From: a virus
Direction: 5' to 3' (one strand)
Length of the DNA stretch: 64,000 bases
Virus record (IMG/VR): IMGVR_UViG_3300025141_000016
Coordinates: 1-64,000 of that record
Shown here: positions 9,068 to 18,658 of the stretch, in pieces
Layout of the letters: each line of letters starts with the position of its first letter
Position numbering within the stretch: position 1 is the first letter of the stretch
The notes under the pieces: generated by a model
What the model was told of the DNA's origin: nothing
Database searches by the model: none
What the model saw: only the letters and a program-made list of their open reading frames with translations
Program-made: the position numbers and the translations under genes

Positions 9068-9748
9068 ATGAGTGCAGATCCAACCCGCGTTGCTTCGGCC
9101 TTCGCCAAGAAAGCGGCCATGAGCCGTGTCGCGGGGGAGGTCCGTTTCATCAAGGACCGGTCTGGCGATAAGTCAGAGTGGGGTTGGGGTCCGACTGGAC
9201 CCAGCGAGCGCCACATCCAAGAAGATTTTGTGTTCAATGCACGGGAACTCAAACCGCTGGCCAAGACCCTACGATCCGCTTTGATGGCCCTCGGCCATGC
9301 CACGTCAGCCCACAACCGGCTGGTGAAGGTCAAGTCGCGCAACGTGAGCCCGGATGGGAGTCTCGGCGGCAAGGGCTACATCCAGACGATCCCAGACATG
9401 CGGCGGCAGTTGATGAACTGCGTAGAGGCTTTGTCGGCCTTCACCGATACCATCTATGACGAGATGAACGCTCCCCACTGGAACCCCAGCGAGGACACTC
9501 TCAATGCTCGTGACCGCGATGAGGTCAAGGAGATCATTGAAGATGCGGAGGAGATCAAAGAAGATCCCGAAGGCTGGGCCGAGGAACAGGAAGAGGACAT
9601 GGATGATGAGGATGAGGACGAGGACGACCTCGACCCATCAGGAACCAAGATGGCCCGCAGGACGAAGGTAGCGGCTTCCCGTCGTGTTTCCGAAGGCACA
9701 GTATCTTCTCACCGGGTTCTCGCCCGGTACACTGGGAGGCTCCCATGA
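9068..9748 (+). CDS. Head-region protein with acidic C-terminal stretch
   Basis: The 226-residue protein starts after GATAGGAGAAACGTCC. It opens with PTRVASAFAKKAAMSRVAG and, after a helical middle (LKPLAKTLRSALMAL), runs into a stretch made almost only of Glu and Asp (about residues 160-190). It then ends with a basic tail containing TKVAASRR. The two [KR]VA[AS] peptides thus bracket the body of the protein. The acidic stretch resembles those of scaffold-like core proteins. The ATG of the next gene overlaps its end. Confidence 0.7.
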   Translation: MSADPTRVASAFAKKAAMSRVAGEVRFIKDRSGDKSEWGWGPTGPSERHIQEDFVFNARELKPLAKTLRSALMALGHATSAHNRLVKVKSRNVSPDGSLGGKGYIQTIPDMRRQLMNCVEALSAFTDTIYDEMNAPHWNPSEDTLNARDRDEVKEIIEDAEEIKEDPEGWAEEQEEDMDDEDEDEDDLDPSGTKMARRTKVAASRRVSEGTVSSHRVLARYTGRLP

Positions 9749-11553
9749 GCAGTAACAAGAATGATCTCGATTTTGCAGGGACACACCTCCCGTCTGACCT
9801 GTTGACCCCGAGCCTGGGTTCCAACTACGGAATGGATGGCTTTGAGGACATGCAGTACGGCTTGGGTGTTTTGGAAGGGGTACTTGACCCCGCTCTCCAT
9901 CGTGCCCCCGCACTCCCCGACGGGGTGACACAAACTGCCGCCGCCGAGATGAACCTCACCGCCATGATGGAAACTGAACTGGCCGACTTGAAGTGGCTTG
10001 ACCCCTCCCAGGAACAGGATGAGGAGAGGCTTCCCCAGACCCCCGAGATGATCCCAGAGTTGGTGAACGCCTGGGGAGTGGACCGTCGCACCGACGGCGT
10101 GTCTGTTGAGGCTCATCAAAAGGAACTTTCCCGAGCGAGGTACGAACAGTCCCTCGCTGATAAGGGGACACCCAAACGAGCCAACGAACGGACCATGACG
10201 CGGGTTGTGACCCATGCCATGCGACGTTCTGTCGAAGGCCAGCACATTGACCGTATCGTTCGTGAGGCGTGTGAGAGCATGGGAGCCGAGTTCTCCCGCA
10301 TCGTTCCCCACCTTCGCATGGTCAAGGCAGAGCATGGTCTTGTGGGCAACGTCTTCGTTCGTGCCGCTGCCTACCCTGGATGGAGTAACGGCAAGGGGAA
10401 GAAGCACGTCAAGAAACACGCTCCGTCAGCCAAGTACATCATCGTCACCGCTGGCGATCTGGAGCAGGCCACTTGGATTCAGGATGGTCGTTGCGCCTAC
10501 ACAGGCAAGAAAGCCGTGGTCGAGATCCCGTGGAAGGAAGCCTACGCCCACTACGCCCCGCGTCTTCGTGCGACGGGACGTAAGGTAGCGTCGGGTGACC
10601 CGAGGGCGGCTCTCCAAGCCTCCTTCCTGTCACTCCCCGAAACCAAGACCGCCGAGAGCCATAAGCCTCGCGAGATTCGTGCGGGAGAGGTGTCTTTTGG
10701 ACATGAGTTCCGCCAACAGTTCGATGTAGACCCCGAAGCGGTGGGCATCAATCATGTCGCCACCGTAGATGGATTCCTCTGGGATGGTGACCCCACGGGT
10801 TCTCGGGTGAAGGCAGCGGACGACCTGCGAACCGCACTTGAAGGGGTGGCTGCACTCCGTGAAAGCGGGACATACAGCGGTGATGTGCTTGGGATTGCTC
10901 CCATGACGCGCACCGAGGTCACTCTGTCTGATGAGAACGCCGCTATCGCGAAGGCTGCTTCCGAGGGTGGTGTGTCTGGCAACGAGATCAGGAACACACT
11001 CCGCGCTGCTCGTCGTGCCATGTCCGAGGGACTGGCCGGGAAGGATCTCACTTCCTACATCACGCATCGGTTCGCTTCCAGCGTCCTCTCTGCGTCCAAG
11101 GGTCTTCTGGCGGGGCTTCGCTCACGCCATGAGGGTGCTTCGGGATTCCTCTATGTGGATGCCCAAGCCTATGCCTCGGCATCGGGGGCCGGAGGATGTG
11201 AAAAGGCTGCGTCCAAGCACCGCGCCAATCAGATCCCTTCCGTTGCCGCGATGCCTCGCTGTGCTTCCTGCACTCTGGCCCGTCCGTTGGAGGACGGGAC
11301 TCGCAAGTGTGGGGTCTACAACAAGTTGCTCCTGACAGACACCACGGGCAACGAGATCGAGCAGATCAAGGCCAAGAACATCAAGCAGGCTGAAATGTCA
11401 GACGCGGAGACGGTGGCTTCCTATTTTGCTCCCTCGTATGATCCCGCCGAGTTTGGGCTCCACAACGCCAACCTCGACAACATCGAACAGGCTCCTCTTA
11501 CCGAGACGGAAAAGCTGGGTGAGATCCTGTTTGATGGGTGGACCATCTCGTAG
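9745..11553 (+). CDS. Large head-region protein with a four-cysteine motif
   Basis: The 602-residue protein begins in an ATGA overlap with the previous gene. Function is not recognised. Near residues 490-530 is a cysteine cluster (GCEKAAS, then PRCASC, then KCGVYNK) that could bind a metal. Peptides RKVASG and EKAASK match the recurring head motif. The rest is soluble, helical and mixed, with no membrane segments. Its place in a continuous head operon suggests a virion or prohead component (inference). Confidence 0.7.
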   Translation: MSSNKNDLDFAGTHLPSDLLTPSLGSNYGMDGFEDMQYGLGVLEGVLDPALHRAPALPDGVTQTAAAEMNLTAMMETELADLKWLDPSQEQDEERLPQTPEMIPELVNAWGVDRRTDGVSVEAHQKELSRARYEQSLADKGTPKRANERTMTRVVTHAMRRSVEGQHIDRIVREACESMGAEFSRIVPHLRMVKAEHGLVGNVFVRAAAYPGWSNGKGKKHVKKHAPSAKYIIVTAGDLEQATWIQDGRCAYTGKKAVVEIPWKEAYAHYAPRLRATGRKVASGDPRAALQASFLSLPETKTAESHKPREIRAGEVSFGHEFRQQFDVDPEAVGINHVATVDGFLWDGDPTGSRVKAADDLRTALEGVAALRESGTYSGDVLGIAPMTRTEVTLSDENAAIAKAASEGGVSGNEIRNTLRAARRAMSEGLAGKDLTSYITHRFASSVLSASKGLLAGLRSRHEGASGFLYVDAQAYASASGAGGCEKAASKHRANQIPSVAAMPRCASCTLARPLEDGTRKCGVYNKLLLTDTTGNEIEQIKAKNIKQAEMSDAETVASYFAPSYDPAEFGLHNANLDNIEQAPLTETEKLGEILFDGWTIS

Positions 11554-11562
11554 GGGGTTCCC

Positions 11563-14280
11563 ATGCGGGGATCCCCGTCCCAAGTAGCGCGTCGATGGAT
11601 GCAGGCTCGTGTCGAGCCTCTGAACCCCGAGCAGGCCAAGAAGTTCCGTAAGGAAGTGCTCATGCTTGCGAAGGCGGCGGAACGTGCGTCTTCTTACGCT
11701 GATGTGGAGCAGATTGTCCCTGCGGTGGCGAAGTGGAGACAGGCGTTTGACTATTACAACGCCGCTATCCGCAAAGAGTTGGAGGCTCGTGTCCGAGAGG
11801 GTGAGAATCGGAACATCCCTGTCCCCGAGGGTGCGACCCGACCGGATGCAGGGTGGGCAAAATACTACATCGAAAATGCCAAGCCGGTCTGGGATCTCTC
11901 TTACGAGGTAGGTTCGTTGCCGAGCGTCCCCAAAGTCACGAATCGACACGGTGGCGCTTTTGAGGAGCCCGAGGTGGCTCGTGCTCGGATGGTTGAGTTC
12001 TGGCTGGGCCGGGGGGATTCTCAACAGGAGGCAGAGCGGAAAGTAGAGGATTACCTGTTGGGGTCGCCCTCGTGGACCCGAGAGGAAGCCGAACAGAAAG
12101 CGGTGGATCGGTGGAAGGGGGAATCCCGTAAGTGGGCCAACCGTGTGCGTCGGAAGGCCAGGAAGACTTGGGCTTTCTACGCGGATCTGGCCGCATGGGC
12201 ACAACGGTCTATGGGAGGGGCGCGGGAGATAGCGATTGCGGTCCCCGACGAGGAAGTCGTCTCCCTGGAAGGGTTCCGTGTCATCTTCCGGGGCTTTGCG
12301 GAGTCCCCCTACCAAGACAAACTCCCCGCTGTGAAGCACGGGTTGAAGATGTACCGGCAGTTGGCCCAGAAGCGAGCCCCCATCCTGCTGAAACGGCAGA
12401 CACCGATCTTCATCGAGTGGACGTTTGAGCCGACCACCTCATCCAGTGCGGGAGCCTACTACCTGGGGAGTAAGATATTCGTGACCCCATGGAAGATCGG
12501 CAAGGACATTGGTGACTTCGTGAAGACGATGGCTCACGAGATGGGCCACCACATTTTCAGGACTTACCTGTCGGGGGCTGCAAAAAAGGCGTGGACTGCG
12601 TTCATTCGGGGTGACTACAAGGAACTCGACCTCCGCGAAGCACTTGCCATCATGCAACGGGTGGGGGCAAGAACCATCGTTGGTGATGAGTTGGCCGAGG
12701 AAGACCCCATCCTCTACCTCCAGATGAACACCCTGATGCACGACTCCAGATTCAAGTACATGGACCTTTTCAGTGTTGAGGACATTCAAGAATACCTCAA
12801 TGCAGGGAAAGACCCTATGGTCGCCGTTCCCATCAATCCCATCACAGGGTACGCGGGGAAAAACCCCGAGGAGGCGTTCTGTGAGGCTTTGGGCCTGTTA
12901 GTGGCCTATGGGAAAAAGGCGGTCCTGGGTCCGGTTCGGATGATGCTCCGGGGTGTTCTGCCGGAAGTCCGCATAGCGTCCGAGAAGACCATGACCGAGC
13001 GGGTAGCCCAGCGTAAGCACGCTGAAATGACGGGTGAGGCTTCCGTCGCCTTGATGAAATGGCTCTCCAAGGTCACCCAACGGATAGGGGTGGCGCGACA
13101 CGTCTACGTCGTCGGGGGAGCCGTCAGGAACTTTCTGATCGACAAGCCCATCAAGGACATTGACATGGTGGTGGACTCCCTCTCCTTACGAGGGAACCGG
13201 GACGCTGCTTGGGTGGCAAAGGAGATTGCCCGCGCCATCCCTACCAGCACGGACATTGTGACTGACGCTCTGATGGTGTCCAAGGTGTTCATCCAGGGGG
13301 AGTGGGACTTGGATGGCCACCAGATGAAGGATGAGGTCATCGAGATCGTCAACGCCCGAGCCGAGATTTACGAGCAGGACGAGGAGGGCAACTACCTGGG
13401 ACACAAGCCCGTCCGAGTTGACCCCACGACCTTGGAAATCGACGCAACTCGACGGGAGTTCACTTTCAACACCCTCATGTGGTCGTTGCTCTCGTTGGCC
13501 GATGGCCCGGAAAAGGCTGAAATCATTGACCTTACAGGGTGTGGAGTGCGGGATTTGGAGGCTCGCGAGATGCGTTGCCCCCAGGATCCCGACAAGACCT
13601 TCACGGAAGACCCCACACGGATCATCCGCACCATCAAGTTTGCGTTCAAGTACGGCTTCAAGCTGCCCCCGGACGTGAAGGCAGCGGCTACCCGGCAGGC
13701 TCGGGGACTGAAGCGAATCCCCTCAAAGGCGTGGGGAGCCCTTCGCGACATTGTGCTGGAGAACCCCCAGTACAAAAAGGCTCTGGGAGTCATGGATGAC
13801 CTCGGGGTCATTGACGTGCTCGCTGACATGGTGCGCGACGACCAGCAGTTCGCCACCACCCTGCTCAACTACTCCCAGAAGCGGGGAGTGGCGTTCATGT
13901 TTGACCTCATGGACCTTGGGATTCCTGTGGGTGCGCCCATGGGATTCATGGACTCTGCCCAACAACGCCAGTTCCGAGCGTTGTCTGTGGACATGGACCG
14001 AGATGAGGCCCTCCACTACCTTGAAGCCATCAAGAACCCAGGGGTGGCGTACAAAGATAAGAAGTTCGTGCCTTCCCTGGCCAGGGAGTACGGGGTGGAC
14101 CCGAAGAAGATGCGGGATTTCATGCCCGTGGTCACCCAGATTGGCAGGGATCTTCTTCTCGATGACCCCGAACTTCTGCACGATGCCCCTCGGCTGAAGC
14201 GAATGGTGAGGCGAGATTTGGGGTCCGCAAACGTGAGGGTGGCCTCGGAGTGGTTGCCGACTACTCGGGGAGGGTTTTGA
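11563..14280 (+). CDS. Fusion: zinc metallopeptidase-like domain plus CCA-adding/poly(A)-polymerase-type nucleotidyltransferase
   Basis: The 905-residue protein joins two enzyme modules. First, after a helical N-terminus, a zinc metallopeptidase signature: MAHEMGHH (His325, Glu326, His329), with acidic residues in NPEEAFCEA (436-441) that could provide the third ligand. Second, from about residue 505, a class II nucleotidyltransferase head as in tRNA CCA-adding enzymes: YVVGGAVRN (Gly518-Gly519, Arg522) followed by KDIDMVV (Asp532, Asp534). RREFTFN and EDPTRIIRTIKFAFKYGF follow, matching the conserved motifs of the family. The modules are separated by VRIASEK ... ERVAQRK, and another VRVASEW stands at the C-terminus. 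Substrates are unknown; the combination is unusual. Confidence 0.85.
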   Translation: MRGSPSQVARRWMQARVEPLNPEQAKKFRKEVLMLAKAAERASSYADVEQIVPAVAKWRQAFDYYNAAIRKELEARVREGENRNIPVPEGATRPDAGWAKYYIENAKPVWDLSYEVGSLPSVPKVTNRHGGAFEEPEVARARMVEFWLGRGDSQQEAERKVEDYLLGSPSWTREEAEQKAVDRWKGESRKWANRVRRKARKTWAFYADLAAWAQRSMGGAREIAIAVPDEEVVSLEGFRVIFRGFAESPYQDKLPAVKHGLKMYRQLAQKRAPILLKRQTPIFIEWTFEPTTSSSAGAYYLGSKIFVTPWKIGKDIGDFVKTMAHEMGHHIFRTYLSGAAKKAWTAFIRGDYKELDLREALAIMQRVGARTIVGDELAEEDPILYLQMNTLMHDSRFKYMDLFSVEDIQEYLNAGKDPMVAVPINPITGYAGKNPEEAFCEALGLLVAYGKKAVLGPVRMMLRGVLPEVRIASEKTMTERVAQRKHAEMTGEASVALMKWLSKVTQRIGVARHVYVVGGAVRNFLIDKPIKDIDMVVDSLSLRGNRDAAWVAKEIARAIPTSTDIVTDALMVSKVFIQGEWDLDGHQMKDEVIEIVNARAEIYEQDEEGNYLGHKPVRVDPTTLEIDATRREFTFNTLMWSLLSLADGPEKAEIIDLTGCGVRDLEAREMRCPQDPDKTFTEDPTRIIRTIKFAFKYGFKLPPDVKAAATRQARGLKRIPSKAWGALRDIVLENPQYKKALGVMDDLGVIDVLADMVRDDQQFATTLLNYSQKRGVAFMFDLMDLGIPVGAPMGFMDSAQQRQFRALSVDMDRDEALHYLEAIKNPGVAYKDKKFVPSLAREYGVDPKKMRDFMPVVTQIGRDLLLDDPELLHDAPRLKRMVRRDLGSANVRVASEWLPTTRGGF

Positions 14281-14780
14281 TGCTGACCCCATCCGCCGTG
14301 CGGGTAGCTGCGAGGGCAGCCTCCTATGAACGAGTGTTTTACAGCCCGACCCCGTTCACGCGATTCCGGGCCGTTTCCCAGAAAGCCCCCACCCTTATGG
14401 GGAAGCCCCAGGGGCTTTGGTACTCGTGTGGTAGTTCGTGGGAGGACTTCACTCGGAATGAGATGGGGGGTTCCCGATTGGGTGCCTACGCCTACCGGAT
14501 CGAGATCAACCCCTCTGTGATGCTCATCATCAAGGACAAGGCTTCCTTCCTGTGGTTTGAGGAGAAATACGGGGTTCCCGCCAAGTTCGGGGGGGAGGCT
14601 ATTGATTGGGGGAGGGTGGCTCAACACTACCCCGGCATCGAAATCTGTCCGTACCGGTCGAAGCAACGAATGGACCACGATTGGTACTATCCATGGGATG
14701 TGGCAAGTGGTTGCATCTGGTCTGGGGTCGCGATCAAGTCGGTGGAAGAAATGTCTTCCCTTGAACGTGGGTCGCGGTAG
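14280..14780 (+). CDS. Small protein with a WDVASGCIW motif, unknown enzyme-like family
   Basis: The ATG at 14280 shares its A with the TGA of the previous gene (TGATG), so the two are coupled. The 166-residue protein starts PSAVRVAARAAS, the head-region peptide, followed by one compact domain: GLWYSCGSSWEDF (about residues 51-63), a YRIEINPS strand, an IDWGRVA helix, and WYYPWDVASGCIWSG near the C-terminus. This pattern looks like a conserved family rather than a random ORF. An ADP-ribosyltransferase-like fold is possible but not demonstrated. Its TAG stop is part of the next promoter-like motif. Confidence 0.7.
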   Translation: MLTPSAVRVAARAASYERVFYSPTPFTRFRAVSQKAPTLMGKPQGLWYSCGSSWEDFTRNEMGGSRLGAYAYRIEINPSVMLIIKDKASFLWFEEKYGVPAKFGGEAIDWGRVAQHYPGIEICPYRSKQRMDHDWYYPWDVASGCIWSGVAIKSVEEMSSLERGSR

Positions 14781-14789
14781 CGAGACTAT
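14775..14789 (+). promoter_or_regulatory. Putative late promoter motif CGGTAG-N5-CTAT
   Basis: Exact motif, 26 bases upstream of the ATG at 14816; TAG is the stop codon of the previous gene. Confidence 0.55.
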
Positions 14790-14815
14790 CAAACCCTCCG
14801 GGTGAGGAGTGTTTC

Positions 14816-17800
14816 ATGCGCCCGAAGGTGGCCAAATCCTACAACCGCATAGCGATGTACGACTTCGACGGAACCTTGTTCCGAAGTTGGGAGGCTACAC
14901 CTGAATGGTGGGCCGGGTCATCCCTCGATACTGGTCCCTACTCGTTTTTCGTGCGCCACGAGTCTCTGGGTGAGCCCTGTGTTCCTGATTCCCCGGAATC
15001 CGATTACTGGATCACCAAGACGGTGGCAGCAGCCAAGAAGGACTCCTCCGACCGAAATGTCTTTGTGGTCGTAGTGACTGGGAGGGTTCGGACACACAAA
15101 CGGCGAGTATTGGAACTTCTCAAAAGCAAAGGGATCAATCCCGAGGCTTCCTACTTCAATCCAGGCATGTCGGCTGCCAAGTTCAAGGTGGCGGTCCTCC
15201 GCAACTTGTTGGCGGGCCACCGAATGGTCAGTGCGGTGGATGTGTGGGAGAACGAGAATCAGACGTACTACGAGAACGCCCTACGCCAAGCGGCAAAGAA
15301 ACTGGACCGTGAGATCACGGTGACGATCCACAGCATCCATGTGCCGCCCAAGCCTCTCGTGTGTGGTCCCCGCGATTTTGGGTTGTCGAAAGATGCCTCC
15401 GTCGGTCGGGTGGTGGCCAAGTATCAGGGGAAGAAAGAAGTCCCCACGGCTGATGGGAAGGGTACGTCTACGGTCTACGAGTACGGCCCCCGTCAAGTGG
15501 CCAAACGCCACAAGGAAAAGGCCAAGCGGATCGAATCCCTCCGGCAGAAGATGGCGGAACTGCGGCAACAGGCTCGGGGTGACCTCACGAGCAAAGACCC
15601 TCAAACGCGCCTCACGGCGTTGGCAGTCTGTCTCATGGATGAGACTTACGAGCGCGTGGGCAACGAGAAGTCTGCCGAGGAAGGTCACCATGGGGTCACC
15701 AACTGGACGGCAGGTCATGTCTCTCTCGGGGACAAGAGTGCCACCGTCAAGTACACCGGGAAGTCTGGGGTCAAGCAAGAGAAGACGGTCACCAACGCTC
15801 GGGTGTTGAAGGCCCTGCGGGAAGCCATGAAAGGCAAGGGTAAGGGCGACAAGATCCTGTGCGATGGGGATGAGTGCGACATTCTCGCCAAGGATGTGAA
15901 CGCCTACCTCAAACCATTCGGGGTCACCGCGAAGGACATTCGGGGGCTCCATGCCAACGAGGAGATGCGTCGTCGTCTTCAAGAGGTACGAAAGGGTGGT
16001 CCCGATCTCCCGGTCGCCCGGAAAGAAAAGGACAAGATCCTGAAGGCCGAGTTCCAGCAAGCCTTGAACGATGCTGCCAAAGCTGTTGGCCACGAAGCCA
16101 GCACCCTACGGAGGCAGTACCTTGTACCGACCATGGAGGAGACATTTATCCACGACGGCACCGTGATTGACCAGTTGGCCAAGAAAGCTGGGGGCAGCCG
16201 CATCCTCTACTACATCGGTAAGAACAAGGCACAGCCCAAGCCCAAGCGGGTCAACCACTGGAAGGACCGGGGGCAGCCCGAACCGGCTTGGGTGCGTCCG
16301 TGGCTCGATGCTCCGGTTCAAAATGCCGTGTTTCTCACCACCAATCCCTTCGGTGTGGCAACGAACCACGGGGTGGTGGGGCATGTCTATGCCTATGACG
16401 TTCCCCAGTGGGTGCTCAAAGAGGCCAAAGGGCTCCACCGCTATGATTGGGCTACCGAGGTCATCATCCCCGATGTGCTGTGGAAGCACGTCAAGTTTCG
16501 GGGCAAGTCGATGGACCGGCAGGAGTTCGACCAGATGATCAGGGAGGGCCAGAACGAGCGGTCCTTTGCCCAGTGGAATCGGAACATGGGATTGCGAGAG
16601 AAGCGCAAGCCAGAGTTGGTAGGACAGCCTGTTTGGGTCACCGCCACCAAGTCGGATGCGGAGAAAGAGGAGGAAGAAGACCAGAGGTTGATCCGGCAGA
16701 GCCCCAAGAAGAAGCCCCCTCGTCGGGATCTGGAACGGGGTCGTGTTGAGGACACACACGAGACGGATGCCGATGAGGACCAAGACCGGAAGGACCGCTC
16801 CCGCAACTTCAAGGACGCGGCTGCTTGGGTCGCCCTCCGGTATGCCGCTGGGGCTGCCGCAGCCGAGGCCGATGACGAAGGTAGTTCAGGCGGTGGGGTC
16901 AGCGGTAAGTTCCTCATGTTCTTGGAGGAAAAGGGTGGCGATCAGGTCACCAACCCGGACACCGGGAACAAGGTCAAACTCAAAAGTCTCAAAGGCCCGA
17001 AGGGGAAGGAGTTACAGAAGCGGGAGTTCCAGAAGTGGCTGGACTCCGAGAGCGACGGAGATGCCGGTGCCGAGCCCTCGGGACCGAAGCCGAAACCGAA
17101 GCCGAAACCGAAGCCGACAGGCCCCTCTGCCGATGCGAAACATGCAGAGTCCCTGGATAAAGTAGTGGGTGCCCAACAGAAGCGTGAAGATTTGGTCGCG
17201 GAGGGAGAGCCCTTTGATGTGGAGGCCATCAAGGCAACCATACGTGAGGAGTTCTCCGCGATCCCTGGGGTAGATCCCACCACGATCAAAAACACCCTGG
17301 GGTCTATGACGTTGGTCCCCCCCAAGGGATCCCACGACACTCCCGAGATGCTACTGGAGGCAGCGGTGGCGAGCCTCACCAAAGCCAACGGTGGGGCGGT
17401 CAAGGCTTTCGGCAAGAAGACCAAGATTGTCGAGAAGAAAGCATTGGAACAGGTCACGGAACTTGCGGGGGAAGCCGCCAAGGGGTTGAGCAAGTCCCTG
17501 ATGCCACATGACTTGCTCGCCGTCGCGGCTCACATGGAAGCGGCTAAAGACGAAGCGGTGGCAGAGATTCTGGATGGACGTGCCCGTAAGGATGCTCGGT
17601 CCAAGGCGCAGTTCGCGGATCGGGTGCTGGAAAGGATCGATGGTGACAACCCGCCCTCTCCCGAGGAGATCGCGGAAGCCCTGGTGGCGAAGCGGGCAGT
17701 CGGGGTGCTTGATGATCCCACGATGCTTTACCCCCACAAGCCCCTGACGAGTTTGAGCACCGAACCGTTGTCGTTCGATAACCCTGGGGCCGAGGCGGCC

Positions 17801-18583
17801 TACCGGGAGAAAATGACCGAGGTGGCTGTTGATGCCATGGACGCTTACCGAACCTTCACCCCGGAGGACCGTGAGACGCATCGCAAGGGGCTGGAAAAGC
17901 ACATCAAGAAAATGACGGAGGGAGGGGACACCGAGTCGGAACAGTACGCCCAAGCCATCTCCCAGATGCGGGGCATGGCGCTTGCGTCAGCCTTGGAAGA
18001 CGGGGACAAGGCCAAGGGGGTCAATCCCACGTTCCAAGCGTTGCTGGTAGGGGCTGACAATGCGGGACGAGTGGAGGAGTTTGCCAGGGTCAACCTTTCC
18101 GGTGCTGCGGAAGGGGATAGTAGTGCCCAGCAAGTATTCCGTGACGTGATGGAAGATACCTCCCATGAAGACATGGCGAAGATGCTTCCAGACGATCATC
18201 CGGCCCAATCTGCCTTGAAGTTGTTGACCGGCTGCCCGTCTGGCGCAGACCCCAACAGTCAGGGGTGCCGGGAACTGGCGAACCTCCCCCAAGATTCCAT
18301 CGACATGCTGAACACGATGGTCAACGATGCGGTGATGGGAGAGGTGCTGTTCACGGATCAAGCCCTGGTATCGGCAGACCCTAACGCCTCGGTCGGGTCC
18401 ATCAAGCAGAAGAAGAAGCAGACCAAGCAGACGGGCAAGGGGAAGTCTTTTGCGGACATGATGGCGGCTTTTCTTGCAAGCCTCAAAGCAGGTAAGAGTG
18501 CCGCGCAGTTGCCCACGGGGATATACGACTTTGATCCTTGGAGGGCATCTATTTCCGGGCAAAGGGATGAGTTCAGCCGGTAG
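14816..18583 (+). CDS. Polyprotein: HAD phosphatase (SAK-like) plus type IB topoisomerase plus long C-terminal region
   Basis: A 1255-residue protein. Residues 9-180 are a HAD phosphatase of the Swiss-army-knife RNA-repair type: YDFDGTLF (Asp16, Asp18), then EWW and VVVVTGR. Residues about 225-450 carry the full type IB topoisomerase active site: Arg280 (YERVGN), Lys316 (TGKSG), Arg376 (KDIRGL), His426 (VGHEAS) and Tyr435 (RRQYLVP). Residues about 460-600 form a separate compact domain, unassigned. Then come a charged linker (HETDADEDQDRKDR), an AAAWVALRYAAG peptide, a (PK)n stretch near residue 760 and a helical, charged C-terminal half. RPKVAKSY and GRVVAKY at domain borders resemble the head-region motif. 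The first two assignments are well supported; processing is inferred. Confidence 0.88.
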   Translation: MRPKVAKSYNRIAMYDFDGTLFRSWEATPEWWAGSSLDTGPYSFFVRHESLGEPCVPDSPESDYWITKTVAAAKKDSSDRNVFVVVVTGRVRTHKRRVLELLKSKGINPEASYFNPGMSAAKFKVAVLRNLLAGHRMVSAVDVWENENQTYYENALRQAAKKLDREITVTIHSIHVPPKPLVCGPRDFGLSKDASVGRVVAKYQGKKEVPTADGKGTSTVYEYGPRQVAKRHKEKAKRIESLRQKMAELRQQARGDLTSKDPQTRLTALAVCLMDETYERVGNEKSAEEGHHGVTNWTAGHVSLGDKSATVKYTGKSGVKQEKTVTNARVLKALREAMKGKGKGDKILCDGDECDILAKDVNAYLKPFGVTAKDIRGLHANEEMRRRLQEVRKGGPDLPVARKEKDKILKAEFQQALNDAAKAVGHEASTLRRQYLVPTMEETFIHDGTVIDQLAKKAGGSRILYYIGKNKAQPKPKRVNHWKDRGQPEPAWVRPWLDAPVQNAVFLTTNPFGVATNHGVVGHVYAYDVPQWVLKEAKGLHRYDWATEVIIPDVLWKHVKFRGKSMDRQEFDQMIREGQNERSFAQWNRNMGLREKRKPELVGQPVWVTATKSDAEKEEEEDQRLIRQSPKKKPPRRDLERGRVEDTHETDADEDQDRKDRSRNFKDAAAWVALRYAAGAAAAEADDEGSSGGGVSGKFLMFLEEKGGDQVTNPDTGNKVKLKSLKGPKGKELQKREFQKWLDSESDGDAGAEPSGPKPKPKPKPKPTGPSADAKHAESLDKVVGAQQKREDLVAEGEPFDVEAIKATIREEFSAIPGVDPTTIKNTLGSMTLVPPKGSHDTPEMLLEAAVASLTKANGGAVKAFGKKTKIVEKKALEQVTELAGEAAKGLSKSLMPHDLLAVAAHMEAAKDEAVAEILDGRARKDARSKAQFADRVLERIDGDNPPSPEEIAEALVAKRAVGVLDDPTMLYPHKPLTSLSTEPLSFDNPGAEAAYREKMTEVAVDAMDAYRTFTPEDRETHRKGLEKHIKKMTEGGDTESEQYAQAISQMRGMALASALEDGDKAKGVNPTFQALLVGADNAGRVEEFARVNLSGAAEGDSSAQQVFRDVMEDTSHEDMAKMLPDDHPAQSALKLLTGCPSGADPNSQGCRELANLPQDSIDMLNTMVNDAVMGEVLFTDQALVSADPNASVGSIKQKKKQTKQTGKGKSFADMMAAFLASLKAGKSAAQLPTGIYDFDPWRASISGQRDEFSR

Positions 18584-18592
18584 CCCGTCTAT
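18578..18592 (+). promoter_or_regulatory. Putative late promoter motif CGGTAG-N5-CTAT
   Basis: Exact motif ending CTATAT, 66 bases upstream of the ATG at 18659; TAG is the stop codon of the polyprotein gene. Confidence 0.55.
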
Positions 18593-18658
18593 ATGGCATG
18601 TCTATGGGTAAGACTTGTCATACTCCCTTTTGGGATTCCTACGTCGGAGAAAAACAAC

